From the NCBI RefSeq assembly GCF_003217235.1, contig NZ_QJTF01000003.1, positions 124,001-188,000 of the forward strand: a stretch of DNA of 64,000 bases, written 5' to 3'. The stretch comes from Paramesorhizobium leguminum. GTDB taxonomy: Bacteria; Pseudomonadota; Alphaproteobacteria; Rhizobiales; Rhizobiaceae. The translations under genes and the position numbers were made by a program. How positions within the stretch are numbered: the first letter of the stretch is position 1; every line of letters starts with the position of its first letter. The notes beneath the pieces are model-generated. The model ran no database searches and was not told the origin of the DNA. It worked only from the letters and a program-made list of their open reading frames with translations. This document shows, piece by piece, positions 45,141-54,603 of this stretch.

Positions 45141-46514
45141 TCAGGCGACGGCCCCAACCACCCGGTTGCGCCCGCTTCTCTTGGCCTCGTAAAGCGCGGT
45201 GTCGGCGCGCTTGAACAATTTCTCGACGCTATCGTCGCGCGGCTGCAGCGAGGCGATGCCTATGCTGATGGTCACATCCACGCTCGCGGTTCCGACGCGA
45301 ATGGTGAAAGGCGTCGAGGCCACAGTACCCCGGATGCGCTCGGCCACGATTGCCGCCATCCGCTGATCCGTATCGGGCAGCGCCACCACGAACTCCTCCC
45401 CGCCATAGCGGCAAGCAAGATCGATGCCGCGAATGTTGCGGTTGAGCCGGCCGGCGAAATCGCGCAGCACGTCATCACCCGCATCATGGCCGAAGGTATC
45501 GTTGATGCGCTTGAAATGATCCATGTCGATGATCAACAGGGAAAGCGGACGCTCGCGCGATACCGACCGCGCAAAGAGCACGGGCATATGGCTGTCGAGA
45601 TAGCGGCGGTTATGCAACCCGGTCAGGCTGTCGGTGACCGCCATTTCAATGGTCCGGCTGAGGCTCTTTCGCAAGAGATCGTTATACCGCTTGCGCTTGA
45701 CCTGCGTTCGCACACGCGCAAGCAGCTCGTTGCGGTCGAGTGGGCGCATGGAATAGTCGTTGACGCCCAGATCCAACCCCCTAGCGACGAGAGCCGCCTC
45801 GCCGGGATCGGCGATGAGAATGACCGGAAGCAGCCGCGTGCGTTCTATAGCCCGCATTTGCGAGCACAGCCGCAAAGGATCGTAGCTGGAAAACCCGGTC
45901 GAGACGATGACGCAGTCATAATTGCCCTCCACCGCGGCGAGCAGCGCGGCGGACGGTTCGCTGACGGTATCGACCCTGTTATCCGCGACAAGCAGGCGCT
46001 TCAACCGCGCCGCGGCCTGGCCGTCCTCATCGACGATGAGAAGATCGGCCTGGCCGCCGGAATCCGCCGAGCGCGCGAGCAAGAGCGTTTCGATATCCGT
46101 CTCGCGCGCCGATGTCGCCCGCATGAGAAGCTCGTCCGAAAGGGTCTTCAACCGCGCCAGGCTTTTCACGCGCGAGAGAAGCTGCAGATCATTGACCGGC
46201 TTGGTCAGAAAATCATCGGCCCCCGCCTCCAACCCCCGGATGCGATCCTGCGGCCGATCGAGCGCCGTCACCATCACCACCGGGATATTCATGGTCTTCG
46301 GATCTGCCTTCAGACGGCGGCATACCTCGAAACCGTCGATGCCGGGCATCATCACGTCGAGAAGGACGATATCGACATTGCTGCTCTGGCAGATATCCAG
46401 CGCGGCTTCACCGCCCGGCGCGGAAACCACATCGTAATATTCCGCCAGCAGCCTCGATTCGAGAAGCTTCACATTGGCCGGCAGATCGTCCACGACAAGA
46501 ATGCGAGCGGTCAC
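45141..46514 (-). CDS. pleD: Response regulator diguanylate cyclase PleD
   Basis: 457 residues. Two receiver domains (1-120 with phospho-acceptor Asp53 in VLLDVMMP, and about 155-275) precede a GGDEF domain with GGEEF at 371-375, an active form, and an RxxD inhibitory site (RGID) at 362-365. In Caulobacter, PleD makes cyclic di-GMP at the pole during development. It follows divK by 12 nt, the usual alphaproteobacterial operon. Confidence 0.95.
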   Translation of the reverse strand: MTARILVVDDLPANVKLLESRLLAEYYDVVSAPGGEAALDICQSSNVDIVLLDVMMPGIDGFEVCRRLKADPKTMNIPVVMVTALDRPQDRIRGLEAGADDFLTKPVNDLQLLSRVKSLARLKTLSDELLMRATSARETDIETLLLARSADSGGQADLLIVDEDGQAAARLKRLLVADNRVDTVSEPSAALLAAVEGNYDCVIVSTGFSSYDPLRLCSQMRAIERTRLLPVILIADPGEAALVARGLDLGVNDYSMRPLDRNELLARVRTQVKRKRYNDLLRKSLSRTIEMAVTDSLTGLHNRRYLDSHMPVLFARSVSRERPLSLLIIDMDHFKRINDTFGHDAGDDVLRDFAGRLNRNIRGIDLACRYGGEEFVVALPDTDQRMAAIVAERIRGTVASTPFTIRVGTASVDVTISIGIASLQPRDDSVEKLFKRADTALYEAKRSGRNRVVGAVA

Positions 46515-46526
46515 GTAAAATCTCTC

Positions 46527-46898
46527 TCAGGCATCGCCCAGATAGGATTTGATGGTTTCAATGAACCGGGGAACGGAGATGGGCTTGGAGATATAGGCCT
46601 CGCATCCGCCCTGCCGGATGCGCTCTTCATCGCCCTTCATCGCAAAGGCGGTAACGGCGATGACCGGAATGTGACGCAGCTCGTCATCTTCCTTCAGCCA
46701 TTTCGTTACCTCCAGGCCCGAAACCTCCGGCAGCTGGATATCCATGAGAATCAGATCGGGCTTGTGCAGCCGGGCAAGATCCAGCGCTTCCAGGCCATTG
46801 CGGGTGCGGATGGTCTCATAACCGCTCGCCTCGATCAGATCGCGGAAAAGCTTCATGTTCAGCTCGTTGTCTTCAACGATCATCACTTTTTTTATCAT
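46527..46898 (-). CDS. divK: Single-domain response regulator DivK
   Basis: 123 residues. One receiver domain, [20 protein letters not shown], Asp53 in [13 protein letters not shown], a conserved Thr in AVTAFAM and Lys in YISKPIS. In Caulobacter it relays PleC/DivJ signals to the CtrA pathway and cell-cycle control. Start [10 protein letters not shown] at the ATG is the family start. Upstream of pleD and co-transcribed with it. Confidence 0.95.
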   Translation of the reverse strand: MIKKVMIVEDNELNMKLFRDLIEASGYETIRTRNGLEALDLARLHKPDLILMDIQLPEVSGLEVTKWLKEDDELRHIPVIAVTAFAMKGDEERIRQGGCEAYISKPISVPRFIETIKSYLGDA

Positions 46899-47114
46899 TG
46901 AAAACTTTCTCGAATATGCCGCGCCCAGAGCCGAGCATCCACGCGTTCACGACGATCCCGCCCATGCCGCTCCAATCCCAGTTAATATCTTAGCTGAACA
47001 AGATTGACGAAAGGCAAATGAACCGGCCAATGTCCCCGCACCTTTTATTGTGTTTCCTGTACTATAAAGTTGCCAGCAAGATTGGCTAGCCCTAAAGAGC
47101 TTGAAAGGGGACAA

Positions 47115-47426
47115 ATGAAGAACATGATGGCAGCCGGCACGATATCAGTCGAAGGGGCCCAGAAAATAGCGATAGAAGCGCTGGCGTTTCTGGCTCAGGA
47201 TGATGAACTCCTGCCGCGTTTTCTGGCGCTTACCGGCATTGGACCCAACGATATCAGGGCAGCCGCGCGCGAGCCGGGCTTTCTTGCCGGCGTACTGCAA
47301 TTCTATCTCGCGCATGAGCCGACGCTGCTGCGCTTCTGCGAGGCAAGCGGCAACAAACCGGCGGATTTGCAACGCGCGCTTCAAGCGCTGCCCGGCGGCG
47401 ATGAAACCTGGGATCGGCAGGTTTAA
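47115..47426 (+). CDS. DUF3572 family protein
   Basis: 103 residues from the ATG at 47115 behind AAAGGGG; a longer frame begins at 47070. The core [20 protein letters not shown] then [20 protein letters not shown] and [15 protein letters not shown] is characteristic. Function unknown. Lies between divK (divergent) and dinB, an arrangement typical of Rhizobiales. Confidence 0.88.
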   Translation: MKNMMAAGTISVEGAQKIAIEALAFLAQDDELLPRFLALTGIGPNDIRAAAREPGFLAGVLQFYLAHEPTLLRFCEASGNKPADLQRALQALPGGDETWDRQV

Positions 47427-47430
47427 ATCG

Positions 47431-48720
47431 ATGGACGATCCGCTTTTCGGGTTTTGTCGCGATTGCCTGACGTCGCAACGATCCGCGGCACGGCGCTGCC
47501 ATGCCTGCGGTACCCCAAGGCTTTTACGCCATGCGGAACTCTACCAGCTTGCGATTGCCCATATCGATTGCGACGCCTTTTATGCGGCGGTGGAGAAGCG
47601 CGACAATCCTGAATTGCGCGACAAGCCTGTGATCATCGGTGGCGGAAAGCGCGGCGTCGTCTCCACGGCGTGCTATATCGCGCGCATCCATGGCGTGCGT
47701 TCGGCAATGCCGATGTTCAAGGCGCTTGAAGCCTGCCCGCAGGCGGTCGTGGTAAAGCCCGACATGGAAAAATACGTGAAGGTGGGCCGCGAAATCCGGC
47801 TGATGATGCTGGAACTCACGCCGCTGGTCGAGCCGATTTCGATCGACGAGGCTTTTCTTGACCTCAAGGGCACCGAGAAACTCCACCGCGATTCCCCTGC
47901 CCGCGTACTCGCCCGTTTTGCCAAACGCATCGAGGACGAGGTCGGCATCACCATTTCCGTAGGTCTTTCCTATTGCAAGTTTCTGGCGAAAATCGCCTCT
48001 GATTTCGAAAAGCCGCGCGGCTTCTCAGTTATCGGTGAAAGAGAAGCGGTGGCCTTCCTTCGAGACAAGCCGGTGACGATGATCTGGGGCGTGGGCAAGG
48101 CCTTCGCGGCGACGCTTGAGGGCAATGGCATCCGCGCCATCGGCCAATTGCAGGACATGGATGAATCGACGCTGATGAAGGCATACGGCCTGATGGGACA
48201 AAGGCTCTACCGCCTGTCGCGCGGCCTGGACACGCGCCGCGTCGAGCCGGAAGGCGAGATGAAGAGCGTTTCGGCGGAAACCACCTTCAACACGGATCTA
48301 TCCGAGGCGAGTGACCTGGTGCCGATTCTGCGCAGCCTCTCGGAAAAAGTCTCGCGGCGGCTGAAGGCCGGCAACATCGCCGGACGAACGGTCGTCCTGA
48401 AGTTGAAGACTCAAGATTTCAAATCGAGAACCCGCAACCGGCAACTCGCCGACCCGACACAGCTTGCCGACCGGATTTTCCGCACCGGGCTGCATTTGCT
48501 GGAAAAGGAACTGGACGGCACGAAATTCCGCCTGATCGGCATTGGCGTCAGCGATCTCTCGGACGCAGCCCGCGCAGATCCGGCCGATCTCGTCGACACG
48601 CAAGCCACCAAACGCGCCGCCACTGAGCGCGCAATCGACCGGCTGCGAACCAAATTCGGCAACAAGGCGGTGGAGACGGGGTATACCTTCGGCACGGGGC
48701 GCAGAGAAAGTGAGCAGTGA
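47431..48720 (+). CDS. dinB: DNA polymerase IV
   Basis: 429 residues from the ATG at 47431. Y-family translesion polymerase: acidic residues in [14 protein letters not shown] (46, 48) and SIDEAFLD (139, 140), with steric region [13 protein letters not shown] and little-finger domain later. A rhizobial N-terminal extension carries a C-x2-C, C-x2-C cluster (Cys9, 12, 23, 26), a possible zinc site. The final SEQ residues and stop are encoded by the GTGAGCA repeat. SOS control is expected but no LexA box was seen upstream. Confidence 0.95.
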   Translation: MDDPLFGFCRDCLTSQRSAARRCHACGTPRLLRHAELYQLAIAHIDCDAFYAAVEKRDNPELRDKPVIIGGGKRGVVSTACYIARIHGVRSAMPMFKALEACPQAVVVKPDMEKYVKVGREIRLMMLELTPLVEPISIDEAFLDLKGTEKLHRDSPARVLARFAKRIEDEVGITISVGLSYCKFLAKIASDFEKPRGFSVIGEREAVAFLRDKPVTMIWGVGKAFAATLEGNGIRAIGQLQDMDESTLMKAYGLMGQRLYRLSRGLDTRRVEPEGEMKSVSAETTFNTDLSEASDLVPILRSLSEKVSRRLKAGNIAGRTVVLKLKTQDFKSRTRNRQLADPTQLADRIFRTGLHLLEKELDGTKFRLIGIGVSDLSDAARADPADLVDTQATKRAATERAIDRLRTKFGNKAVETGYTFGTGRRESEQ

Positions 48721-48823
48721 GCAGTGAGCAGTGAGCAGTGAGCAGTGAGCAGTAGTGCGAACTGTGAGCGGCAAATAGCAAGGGGGCCGCTTTATTTCGC
48801 TGCTCACTGCTCACTGCTCACCG
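48710..48823. repeat. GTGAGCA heptamer repeat, inverted, convergent junction 2
   Basis: Six perfect GTGAGCA units plus GT (48710-48753) face three inverted TGCTCAC units (48801-48821). dinB ends inside the first array and dnaE ends immediately next to the second, so the whole gap between the two convergent genes is filled by the repeat and a spacer of about 47 nt. Confidence 0.95.
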
Positions 48824-51800
48824 CTAAAGCAGCTCCACATCCACCACGCCCTTGATCGCCTTGCATGCGCTGGCGATTTGCGGGGTGACGCGGTAGCGGT
48901 CGGGGAGTTCGATCTCGACCTCGCGCAGGCCGTTTTCCTTGATGACGATGAGGCTCACCTGCCCGTCGCCGCGCGTCGTCAGATGCGGCGCGATCTGCTT
49001 CAACGCCTCACTCGAACGCAGATAAAGCCGCATGGCTTTCTGGATGCGGCTCGCCTCGTCCTCCAGCGACTGCACGGTCTGGATGCGCAGGCTGATGCCT
49101 TCGGGCCGGTCTTCCGCGGCAACCGTGATCACAACCGATTTGCCCGATTCAAGCAGGTCGCGATATTGCGCCAGCGCTTCGGAAAACAGCACCGACTCGA
49201 ACTGCCCGGTGGCATCCGAAAACTGCACGATGCCCATCTTGTTGCCGGTGCGCGTCTTGCGTTCCTGCTTGGCCGTCACCGTGCCGGCAAGACGCCCGGC
49301 GCTCGCGCCGCGCTTTACCGCGATGGAAAAATCGGCCCAGCTCTGCACGCGCATTTTATCCAGCACGGAGCGGTATTCATCTAGCGGATGGGCGGAAAGA
49401 TAGAATCCGACCGCCTGGAATTCGCGGTGCAGCTTTTCCTGCGAAAGCCATGGGGCGACAGTGGGAAGCTGCAACTTTTCCTTGGGGCTGCCGGAAAGAC
49501 CGAAAATATCCGCCTGGCCGCTCACCGCATTTTCCTGCGTGCGCTGCGCGTGGCCCATGATGCGATCGAGCCCCGCGATCATCCCCTCCCGGTCCCGCTT
49601 GAAGCAATCAAACGCGCCGGCATTGATCAGGCTTTCGAAAACCCGGCGATTGACGACACGCGGATCGATACGCTCGCAGAAATCCTCAAGGCTCTCATAG
49701 GGCTTCTCGCGTCGCTTCTCGACAATATGCTCGACAGCGGCCTCGCCGACGCCCTTGATCGCGGCAAGCGAATAGAAAATCCGGTTCTCGCCGACCTCGA
49801 ACTGCCGGAAGGAACTCATCACCGAGGGCTGCACGACCTCGATGCCGAGGCGGTTCGCCTCCCGGCGGAAGTCGTTGAGCTTGTCCGTATTGGACATATC
49901 GTAGGTCATCGATGCGGCGAGAAACTCGACCGGGTAATGCGCTTTCAAATAGGCTGTCTGGTAGGAAACGATGGCGTAGGCGGCGGCGTGCGACTTGTTG
50001 AAGCCGTAATCGGCGAATTTTGCCAAGAGGTCGAAGATGGTATTGGCCTGCGCCTTGCCCACGCCGCGCTCGATGGCGCCATCGACGAAGCGGAGGCGCT
50101 GCTTGTCCATCTCCTCACGGATCTTCTTGCCCATGGCGCGACGAAGAAGATCCGCTTCGCCGAGCGAATAGCCGGAAAGCTCCTGCGCGATCTGCATCAC
50201 CTGTTCCTGGTAGACGATGACGCCCTGCGTCTCCTTCACCAGATGATCGATCTTGGGATGGATAGAGGCGATTTCCTCCTCGCCATGCTTGCGCGCATTA
50301 TAGATCGGAATGTTCTCCATCGGGCCGGGGCGATAAAGCGCCACCAGCGCGATGACATCCTCGATGCAGTCCGGCTTCATGCCGATCAGCGCCTTGCGCA
50401 TGCCCGCGCTTTCCACCTGGAACACACCGACTGTCTCGCCGCGCGACAGCATCTCGTAGGTAGGCGCGTCGTCGAGCGGCAGGTTGGCGAGGTCGATCTC
50501 AATGCCCTTGCGGCTGACGAGCCGCACCGCCGTCTGCAGGACCGTCAGGGTTTTCAGGCCGAGAAAGTCGAACTTGACCAGCCCCGCCTGTTCCACCCAT
50601 TTCATATTATATTGGGTGACCGGCATATCGGAGCGCGGATCGCGGTACATCGGCACCAGTTCCGACAAGGGTCGGTCGCCGATGACGATGCCCGCCGCGT
50701 GGGTCGAGGCGTGGCGGTAGAGCCCTTCCAGCTTCAGGCCGATATCGAGCAGACGCCCGACAACCGGCTCCTTCTCGCGCTCCTCGGCAATCTTGGGCTC
50801 GCTCTCGATCGCCTGTCCCAGCGTGACCGGATTGGCCGGGTTCTGCGGCACGAGCTTGCAGAGCCTGTCCACTTGTCCATAAGGCATTTCGAGCACGCGC
50901 CCGACATCGCGCAGCACGGCGCGGGCTTGCAGCGTGCCGAAGGTGATGATCTGAGCCACCTGATCGCGGCCATATTTGGCCTGCACATAGCGAATGACCT
51001 CATCGCGCCGGTCCTGGCAAAAATCGATGTCGAAATCGGGCATCGACACGCGGTCCGGATTGAGGAAGCGCTCGAACAGCAGGGAAAAGCGCAACGGATC
51101 GACGTCGGTGATGGTGAGCGCATAGGCGACAAGCGAACCCGCGCCGGAACCGCGGCCCGGCCCCACGGGAATGCCCTGCCCCTTCGCCCATTTAATGAAG
51201 TCGGAAACGATGAGAAAATAGCCCGGAAACCCCATCCGCTGGATGATCGATATCTCGTATTCCAGCCGCTCGGCATATTGCTCGCGCGTATAGCCATCCG
51301 CCATCCCCAGCGTCGCGATGCGCTGTTCGAGGCCCTCGCGGGCCTGTCGCGCCAATTCGTCGGCTTCCGCTGCAAGCGCCGCATCGGGATCATCCGCATC
51401 GCCCGTGAAGCGCGGCAGGATCGGCTTGCGGGTTTCCGGATACCATGAACAGCGCCGCGCGATCTCTATCGTATTCTCCAGCGCTTCCGGCAAATCGGCG
51501 AAGAGTGCGGCCATCTCGGACTGGCTTTTCAGATAATGGTCCGGCGTCAGGCGGCGGCGCTCATCGGAGGAGAGCAATTGTCCGTCGGCGATGGCGAGCA
51601 GCGCGTCATGCGCCTCGTAATCCGCGCTTTTGAGAAAGAAGGCCTCATTGGTCGCCACCAGCGGAAGCGCCCTGGCATAGGCCAGCTCGACCATCCGCGC
51701 TTCGAGCGAGCGATCATAACCCGCCGGACGCTGCAATTCGATATAGAGACGATCATTAAAGAGCGATTGCAGATGCTGGAGACGCTGCTGCGCCCGATCC

Positions 51801-52327
51801 GGCCGCTCGGCGGCAAGCGCGCGGCCTATAGGCCCCATCGCCCCGCCGGTCAGCGCGATGATGCCCTGCGAATGATTCGCAAGCCAGCCCGCCTCGATAT
51901 GCACGGGATCGCCCGACGGCGTTTCGAGATAGGCGCGGCTTACCAGACGCACCAGATTGGCATAACCCGCTTCCGTGGCGGCGATGAACACCATCGGCGC
52001 AAGGCCCAGCGCGTCGCGCCGCGACGCATTGCGATTGTCATCGCCGCTATCGCCGAAACCAATATCCAGCTGGCAGCCGACAATCGGCTGCACCCCATCC
52101 TTGACGGCTTTCTGGGCGAATTCCAGCGCGCCGAACAGATTATTGGTGTCGGTGATCGCAATTGCCGGCGCATGGTCGCCCACCGCATGAGCAATAATCT
52201 TGCCAACCTGAAGTGCACCCTCAAGAAGGGAATAGGCGGAGTGGACCCGCAGATGGATGAATCGCGGAGCCGCCGCCGCATCACGCTCGCTTATGCCCGC
52301 TCTCACACCGTTCGCCAAAATGTCCAT
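48824..52327 (-). CDS. dnaE: DNA polymerase III alpha subunit
   Basis: 1167 residues. The replicative polymerase: PHP domain (HLRVHSAYSLLEGALQVGKI at 25-44), C-family palm with a PDFDIDFCQDRRDEVI motif, a helix-hairpin-helix/OB part and KxxxKK-type tail region. DnaE1-type length (about 1160). Start M1 is supported by family N-terminus. A 113-nt gap then separates it from a short membrane-protein ORF with a LexA box; DnaE itself is likely constitutive. Confidence 0.96.
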   Translation of the reverse strand: MDILANGVRAGISERDAAAAPRFIHLRVHSAYSLLEGALQVGKIIAHAVGDHAPAIAITDTNNLFGALEFAQKAVKDGVQPIVGCQLDIGFGDSGDDNRNASRRDALGLAPMVFIAATEAGYANLVRLVSRAYLETPSGDPVHIEAGWLANHSQGIIALTGGAMGPIGRALAAERPDRAQQRLQHLQSLFNDRLYIELQRPAGYDRSLEARMVELAYARALPLVATNEAFFLKSADYEAHDALLAIADGQLLSSDERRRLTPDHYLKSQSEMAALFADLPEALENTIEIARRCSWYPETRKPILPRFTGDADDPDAALAAEADELARQAREGLEQRIATLGMADGYTREQYAERLEYEISIIQRMGFPGYFLIVSDFIKWAKGQGIPVGPGRGSGAGSLVAYALTITDVDPLRFSLLFERFLNPDRVSMPDFDIDFCQDRRDEVIRYVQAKYGRDQVAQIITFGTLQARAVLRDVGRVLEMPYGQVDRLCKLVPQNPANPVTLGQAIESEPKIAEEREKEPVVGRLLDIGLKLEGLYRHASTHAAGIVIGDRPLSELVPMYRDPRSDMPVTQYNMKWVEQAGLVKFDFLGLKTLTVLQTAVRLVSRKGIEIDLANLPLDDAPTYEMLSRGETVGVFQVESAGMRKALIGMKPDCIEDVIALVALYRPGPMENIPIYNARKHGEEEIASIHPKIDHLVKETQGVIVYQEQVMQIAQELSGYSLGEADLLRRAMGKKIREEMDKQRLRFVDGAIERGVGKAQANTIFDLLAKFADYGFNKSHAAAYAIVSYQTAYLKAHYPVEFLAASMTYDMSNTDKLNDFRREANRLGIEVVQPSVMSSFRQFEVGENRIFYSLAAIKGVGEAAVEHIVEKRREKPYESLEDFCERIDPRVVNRRVFESLINAGAFDCFKRDREGMIAGLDRIMGHAQRTQENAVSGQADIFGLSGSPKEKLQLPTVAPWLSQEKLHREFQAVGFYLSAHPLDEYRSVLDKMRVQSWADFSIAVKRGASAGRLAGTVTAKQERKTRTGNKMGIVQFSDATGQFESVLFSEALAQYRDLLESGKSVVITVAAEDRPEGISLRIQTVQSLEDEASRIQKAMRLYLRSSEALKQIAPHLTTRGDGQVSLIVIKENGLREVEIELPDRYRVTPQIASACKAIKGVVDVELL

Positions 52328-52439
52328 TTCCCAATTTGCGCTGGAAGCGACTCCGGGTCGCCCCGGGTTTCAATTCTTATGGATTATGCGCGGCCCGGTC
52401 CAGCCAAGCCTGAGCCGGTCAACAAATCTAATGCCCCCA

Positions 52440-52526
52440 TCAGATCGCGCTCACCCAGATGGCGAAAGTGGCGATGAACAGGCTGATAGACACGAAAGAC
52501 ATGACGTCGTGAATGAGATCAGGCAT
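52440..52526 (-). CDS. Putative 28-residue membrane protein, LexA-box controlled (SidA-like)
   Basis: The minus strand has a well-formed short gene: GAGGAG ribosome site 7 nt before an ATG, 28 codons and TGA. The product starts MPDLIHDV, then a single hydrophobic segment (MSFVSISLFIATFAIWVSAI), so a one-pass inner membrane protein is expected. A perfect LexA box lies 40-54 nt upstream. Small size, one membrane helix, LexA control and position next to dnaE recall Caulobacter SidA, a 29-residue SOS-induced protein that binds FtsW and blocks division. Homology is not shown; the ORF may be real yet unrelated. Confidence 0.6.
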   Translation of the reverse strand: MPDLIHDVMSFVSISLFIATFAIWVSAI

Positions 52527-52565
52527 GGGTGCGCTCCTCGTTGTTCGCTTATATTTCCCTTTTTG

Positions 52566-52580
52566 TTCCATTTATGTTCA
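52566..52580 (-). promoter_or_regulatory. Candidate LexA (SOS) box
   Basis: GTTC-N7-GTTC (minus strand GAAC-N7-GAAC), a perfect match to the alphaproteobacterial LexA consensus. It lies 40 nt upstream of the 28-residue ORF. A TTGACA (52588-52593 on the minus strand) sits just upstream of it, so LexA could block promoter access. Beyond the box, the 52594-52829 stretch contains no gene that I can see. Confidence 0.7.
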
Positions 52581-52829
52581 ATTGTCAATCAAGTTTTCCC
52601 CACTGTTTTCGGCGTATGGTTTGCGAAAGGTTAAGCAGACAAAACTTCAAGACGTTGTGAAACAAACCGTGCGGGAACCGATCCGCGCTGTGTGTGTTGC
52701 AGCTATATCCTGCCAACTAAGTGCGAGCCACTATCGAGGGTTGAGACTTGCCCGTTCTCATGGCAGATTATAAGCATTGGCTAATTCTTAAGCGGGGCCT
52801 GAGTCCCGCGAGTGCCGTTCGGAGGTATC

Positions 52830-53288
52830 ATGCGGGGACTCTATCTTGAGCAATTCGAACCGGGACAACGCTTTCGCCATGCGATTCGCAAGACGATCAC
52901 CGAGAGCGACAACATGCTTTTCTCGACAATGACGCTCAATCCGCAGCCGCTGCATATCGATTTCGACTTCGCAGCCAGGAGCGAATGGGGCAGGCCCACC
53001 GTCAATTCCATGCTCACGCTCGGCCTCGTGGTCGGCATTTCGGTGTATGACACCACCTTTGGCACGGCCATTGCCAATCTCGGCATGAGTGAGGTCGTCT
53101 TCCCTGCCCCGGTTTTCCATGGCGATACACTGCGAGTCGAGACGGAGGTGATCGCAGTCAGGCCGTCGCGGTCGAAATCCGATCGCGGAATCGTCGAGTT
53201 CGAACACCGCGCCTATAACCAGAACGATACGCTGGTTGCCCGCTGCAGGCGGCAGGCCATGATGAAAACGCGGGCAAGAGCGGCCTGA
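52830..53288 (+). CDS. MaoC-like dehydratase
   Basis: 152 residues from the ATG at 52830 behind GGAGGT; a GTG is in frame upstream. A hotdog-fold MaoC domain with FEPGQRFRHAIRKTITESDN, the conserved Asp/His region in NPQPLHIDFDFAA and WGRPTVNSMLTLGL. Members hydrate enoyl-CoA or mesaconyl-CoA type substrates. It overlaps the following lyase gene by 1 nt (TGATG), which suggests a shared short pathway on a CoA ester. Confidence 0.85.
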   Translation: MRGLYLEQFEPGQRFRHAIRKTITESDNMLFSTMTLNPQPLHIDFDFAARSEWGRPTVNSMLTLGLVVGISVYDTTFGTAIANLGMSEVVFPAPVFHGDTLRVETEVIAVRPSRSKSDRGIVEFEHRAYNQNDTLVARCRRQAMMKTRARAA

Positions 53289-53992
53289 TGCGTTCACTGC
53301 TGCTTGTGCCTGATGATTCGGACCGAAAACTCGAAGACGCGCTTTCGAGCGGCGCCGACGCGCTGGTTCTTGATCTCCATTCCGTCACCCCATCGCCCGG
53401 GGAAGCGGCGCGCGCAAGGATTGCCTCGTTCCTGCGAAGCGCGTCGAAAGACGGACCACGGCTCTATGTGAAAATCAGCGGTCTCGATAGCGCCCTCGCC
53501 GATGACGACCTCGCCGCCATCATGCCCGCGCGACCGCACGGGGTTGTGCTGCCAAGGTGCGACAGCGCGGCGAATGTCGTGAAACTTTCCGCGCGACTCA
53601 ATGTGCATGAAGCAGAGGCCGGCCTGCCGGAAGGCGTGACGGAAATCATCGCCATCACCACGGGAACCGCGATTGGGACGCTTTCCATGGCGAGCTATCG
53701 CGGCTGTACGCCACGTCTCGTCGGCCTTGGCTGGGATGCCGAAGGCTTGGCGGCCATCATCGGCGCGCGGACAATGCATGATGAAAACGGCTGCTATACC
53801 GATCCCTTCCGCCTGGCGCGGACACTCACCCTGTTCGGCGCGAAGGCAGCCGACGTAGCGGCAATCGATACGGCCTGTATTTTGCAGGATGAGGCCGAAC
53901 TGCGAAAGGACTGCGCCATCGCCCGGCGCGATGGCTTCACCGCCAAGCTCGCCATCCACCCGGCGCAAGTGCCCATCATCAACGCGGCTTAA
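53288..53992 (+). CDS. HpcH/HpaI aldolase / CitE-like CoA lyase (short)
   Basis: 234 residues. SLLLVPDDSDRKLEDALSSG, then DALVLDLHSVTPSPGEAARA and PHGVVLPRCDSAANVV match the CitE/β-methylmalyl-CoA lyase fold, but the chain is shorter than the usual 280-320 residues. Late motifs IAITTGTAIG and FTAKLAIHPAQVPIINAA are present. The missing part is mid-protein; a functional enzyme is still likely. It is the partner of the MaoC gene. Confidence 0.82.
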   Translation: MRSLLLVPDDSDRKLEDALSSGADALVLDLHSVTPSPGEAARARIASFLRSASKDGPRLYVKISGLDSALADDDLAAIMPARPHGVVLPRCDSAANVVKLSARLNVHEAEAGLPEGVTEIIAITTGTAIGTLSMASYRGCTPRLVGLGWDAEGLAAIIGARTMHDENGCYTDPFRLARTLTLFGAKAADVAAIDTACILQDEAELRKDCAIARRDGFTAKLAIHPAQVPIINAA

Positions 53993-54602
53993 TTTCTGAT
54001 GTTTCCCACTGCGGTCGCCACATCTGATAGACCTCGCTGATCGTCGCATAATCCATATATCCCAGACGCGAGACGGGCTGGGCTTTCTTGATATCGATCA
54101 GGCCATCGGTGAGAATGGCTTCATCGATGTGGATGCCGACCACTTCGCCCGTCACCAGAAAATTGCCCGATGGGTTGCCATGCCTGTCCATGGGCACCCG
54201 AATATCGGTGGCCACGCATTCCAGCGCGGCATAGGCTTCCGCCACGCGCGGCGCTTCTATCAGCTTGCAGGGAGCCGGCGTCAATCCGGCGTAATCGAAT
54301 TCGCTCACGCCACGCGGCGCATTTACCGCGCTCGCGTTCATCTGTTCCCTGAGATTGCCGCTCACCAGATTGACGGCGAATTCCCCGGTCTCCTCGATGA
54401 AGGTGACACTGTCCTTACGCCCGCTCGATGAAAAGATCACCAGATGCGGGCTGTGGGAAATCACGTTGAAATAGGAATAGGGCGCAAGATTGAGCGCGCC
54501 AGCCTTCGAGCGCGTCGATATCCAGCCGATCGGCCGCGGCGCGACGATCGCATTGAAGGGATCGTGCGGCAGGCCATGCCCGTTTTGCGGTTCGTAGAAC
54601 AA
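53979..54602 (-). CDS. Flavin reductase-like protein
   Basis: 207 residues from a TTG at 54602 that directly precedes FYEPQNGHGLPHDPFNAIV, the family start; an ATG ten codons earlier lacks a ribosome site. FMN-binding split-barrel of the flavin-reductase group: PRPIGWISTRSKAGALNLAP, SYFNVISHSPHLVIFSSS. It may supply reduced flavin or act on its own. It begins one base after the nitroreductase stop codon. Tail overlaps the CitE-like gene by 14 nt. Confidence 0.85.
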   Translation of the reverse strand: MFYEPQNGHGLPHDPFNAIVAPRPIGWISTRSKAGALNLAPYSYFNVISHSPHLVIFSSSGRKDSVTFIEETGEFAVNLVSGNLREQMNASAVNAPRGVSEFDYAGLTPAPCKLIEAPRVAEAYAALECVATDIRVPMDRHGNPSGNFLVTGEVVGIHIDEAILTDGLIDIKKAQPVSRLGYMDYATISEVYQMWRPQWETSEIKPR

Positions 54603-54603
54603 T

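Noticed and set aside
47000-47114. LexA box upstream of the DUF3572-dinB pair
   Set aside because: GAAC words are present but spaced 20 nt apart, not the 7 required.
48710-48821. Tandem heptamer array read as a CRISPR
   Set aside because: Units are 7 bp without spacers and there are no cas genes; it is a simple tandem repeat.
49388-51448. Plus-strand open frame of nearly 690 codons over dnaE
   Set aside because: Shadow frame, His/Arg/Asp-rich with no recognisable motif; dnaE on the minus strand is certain.
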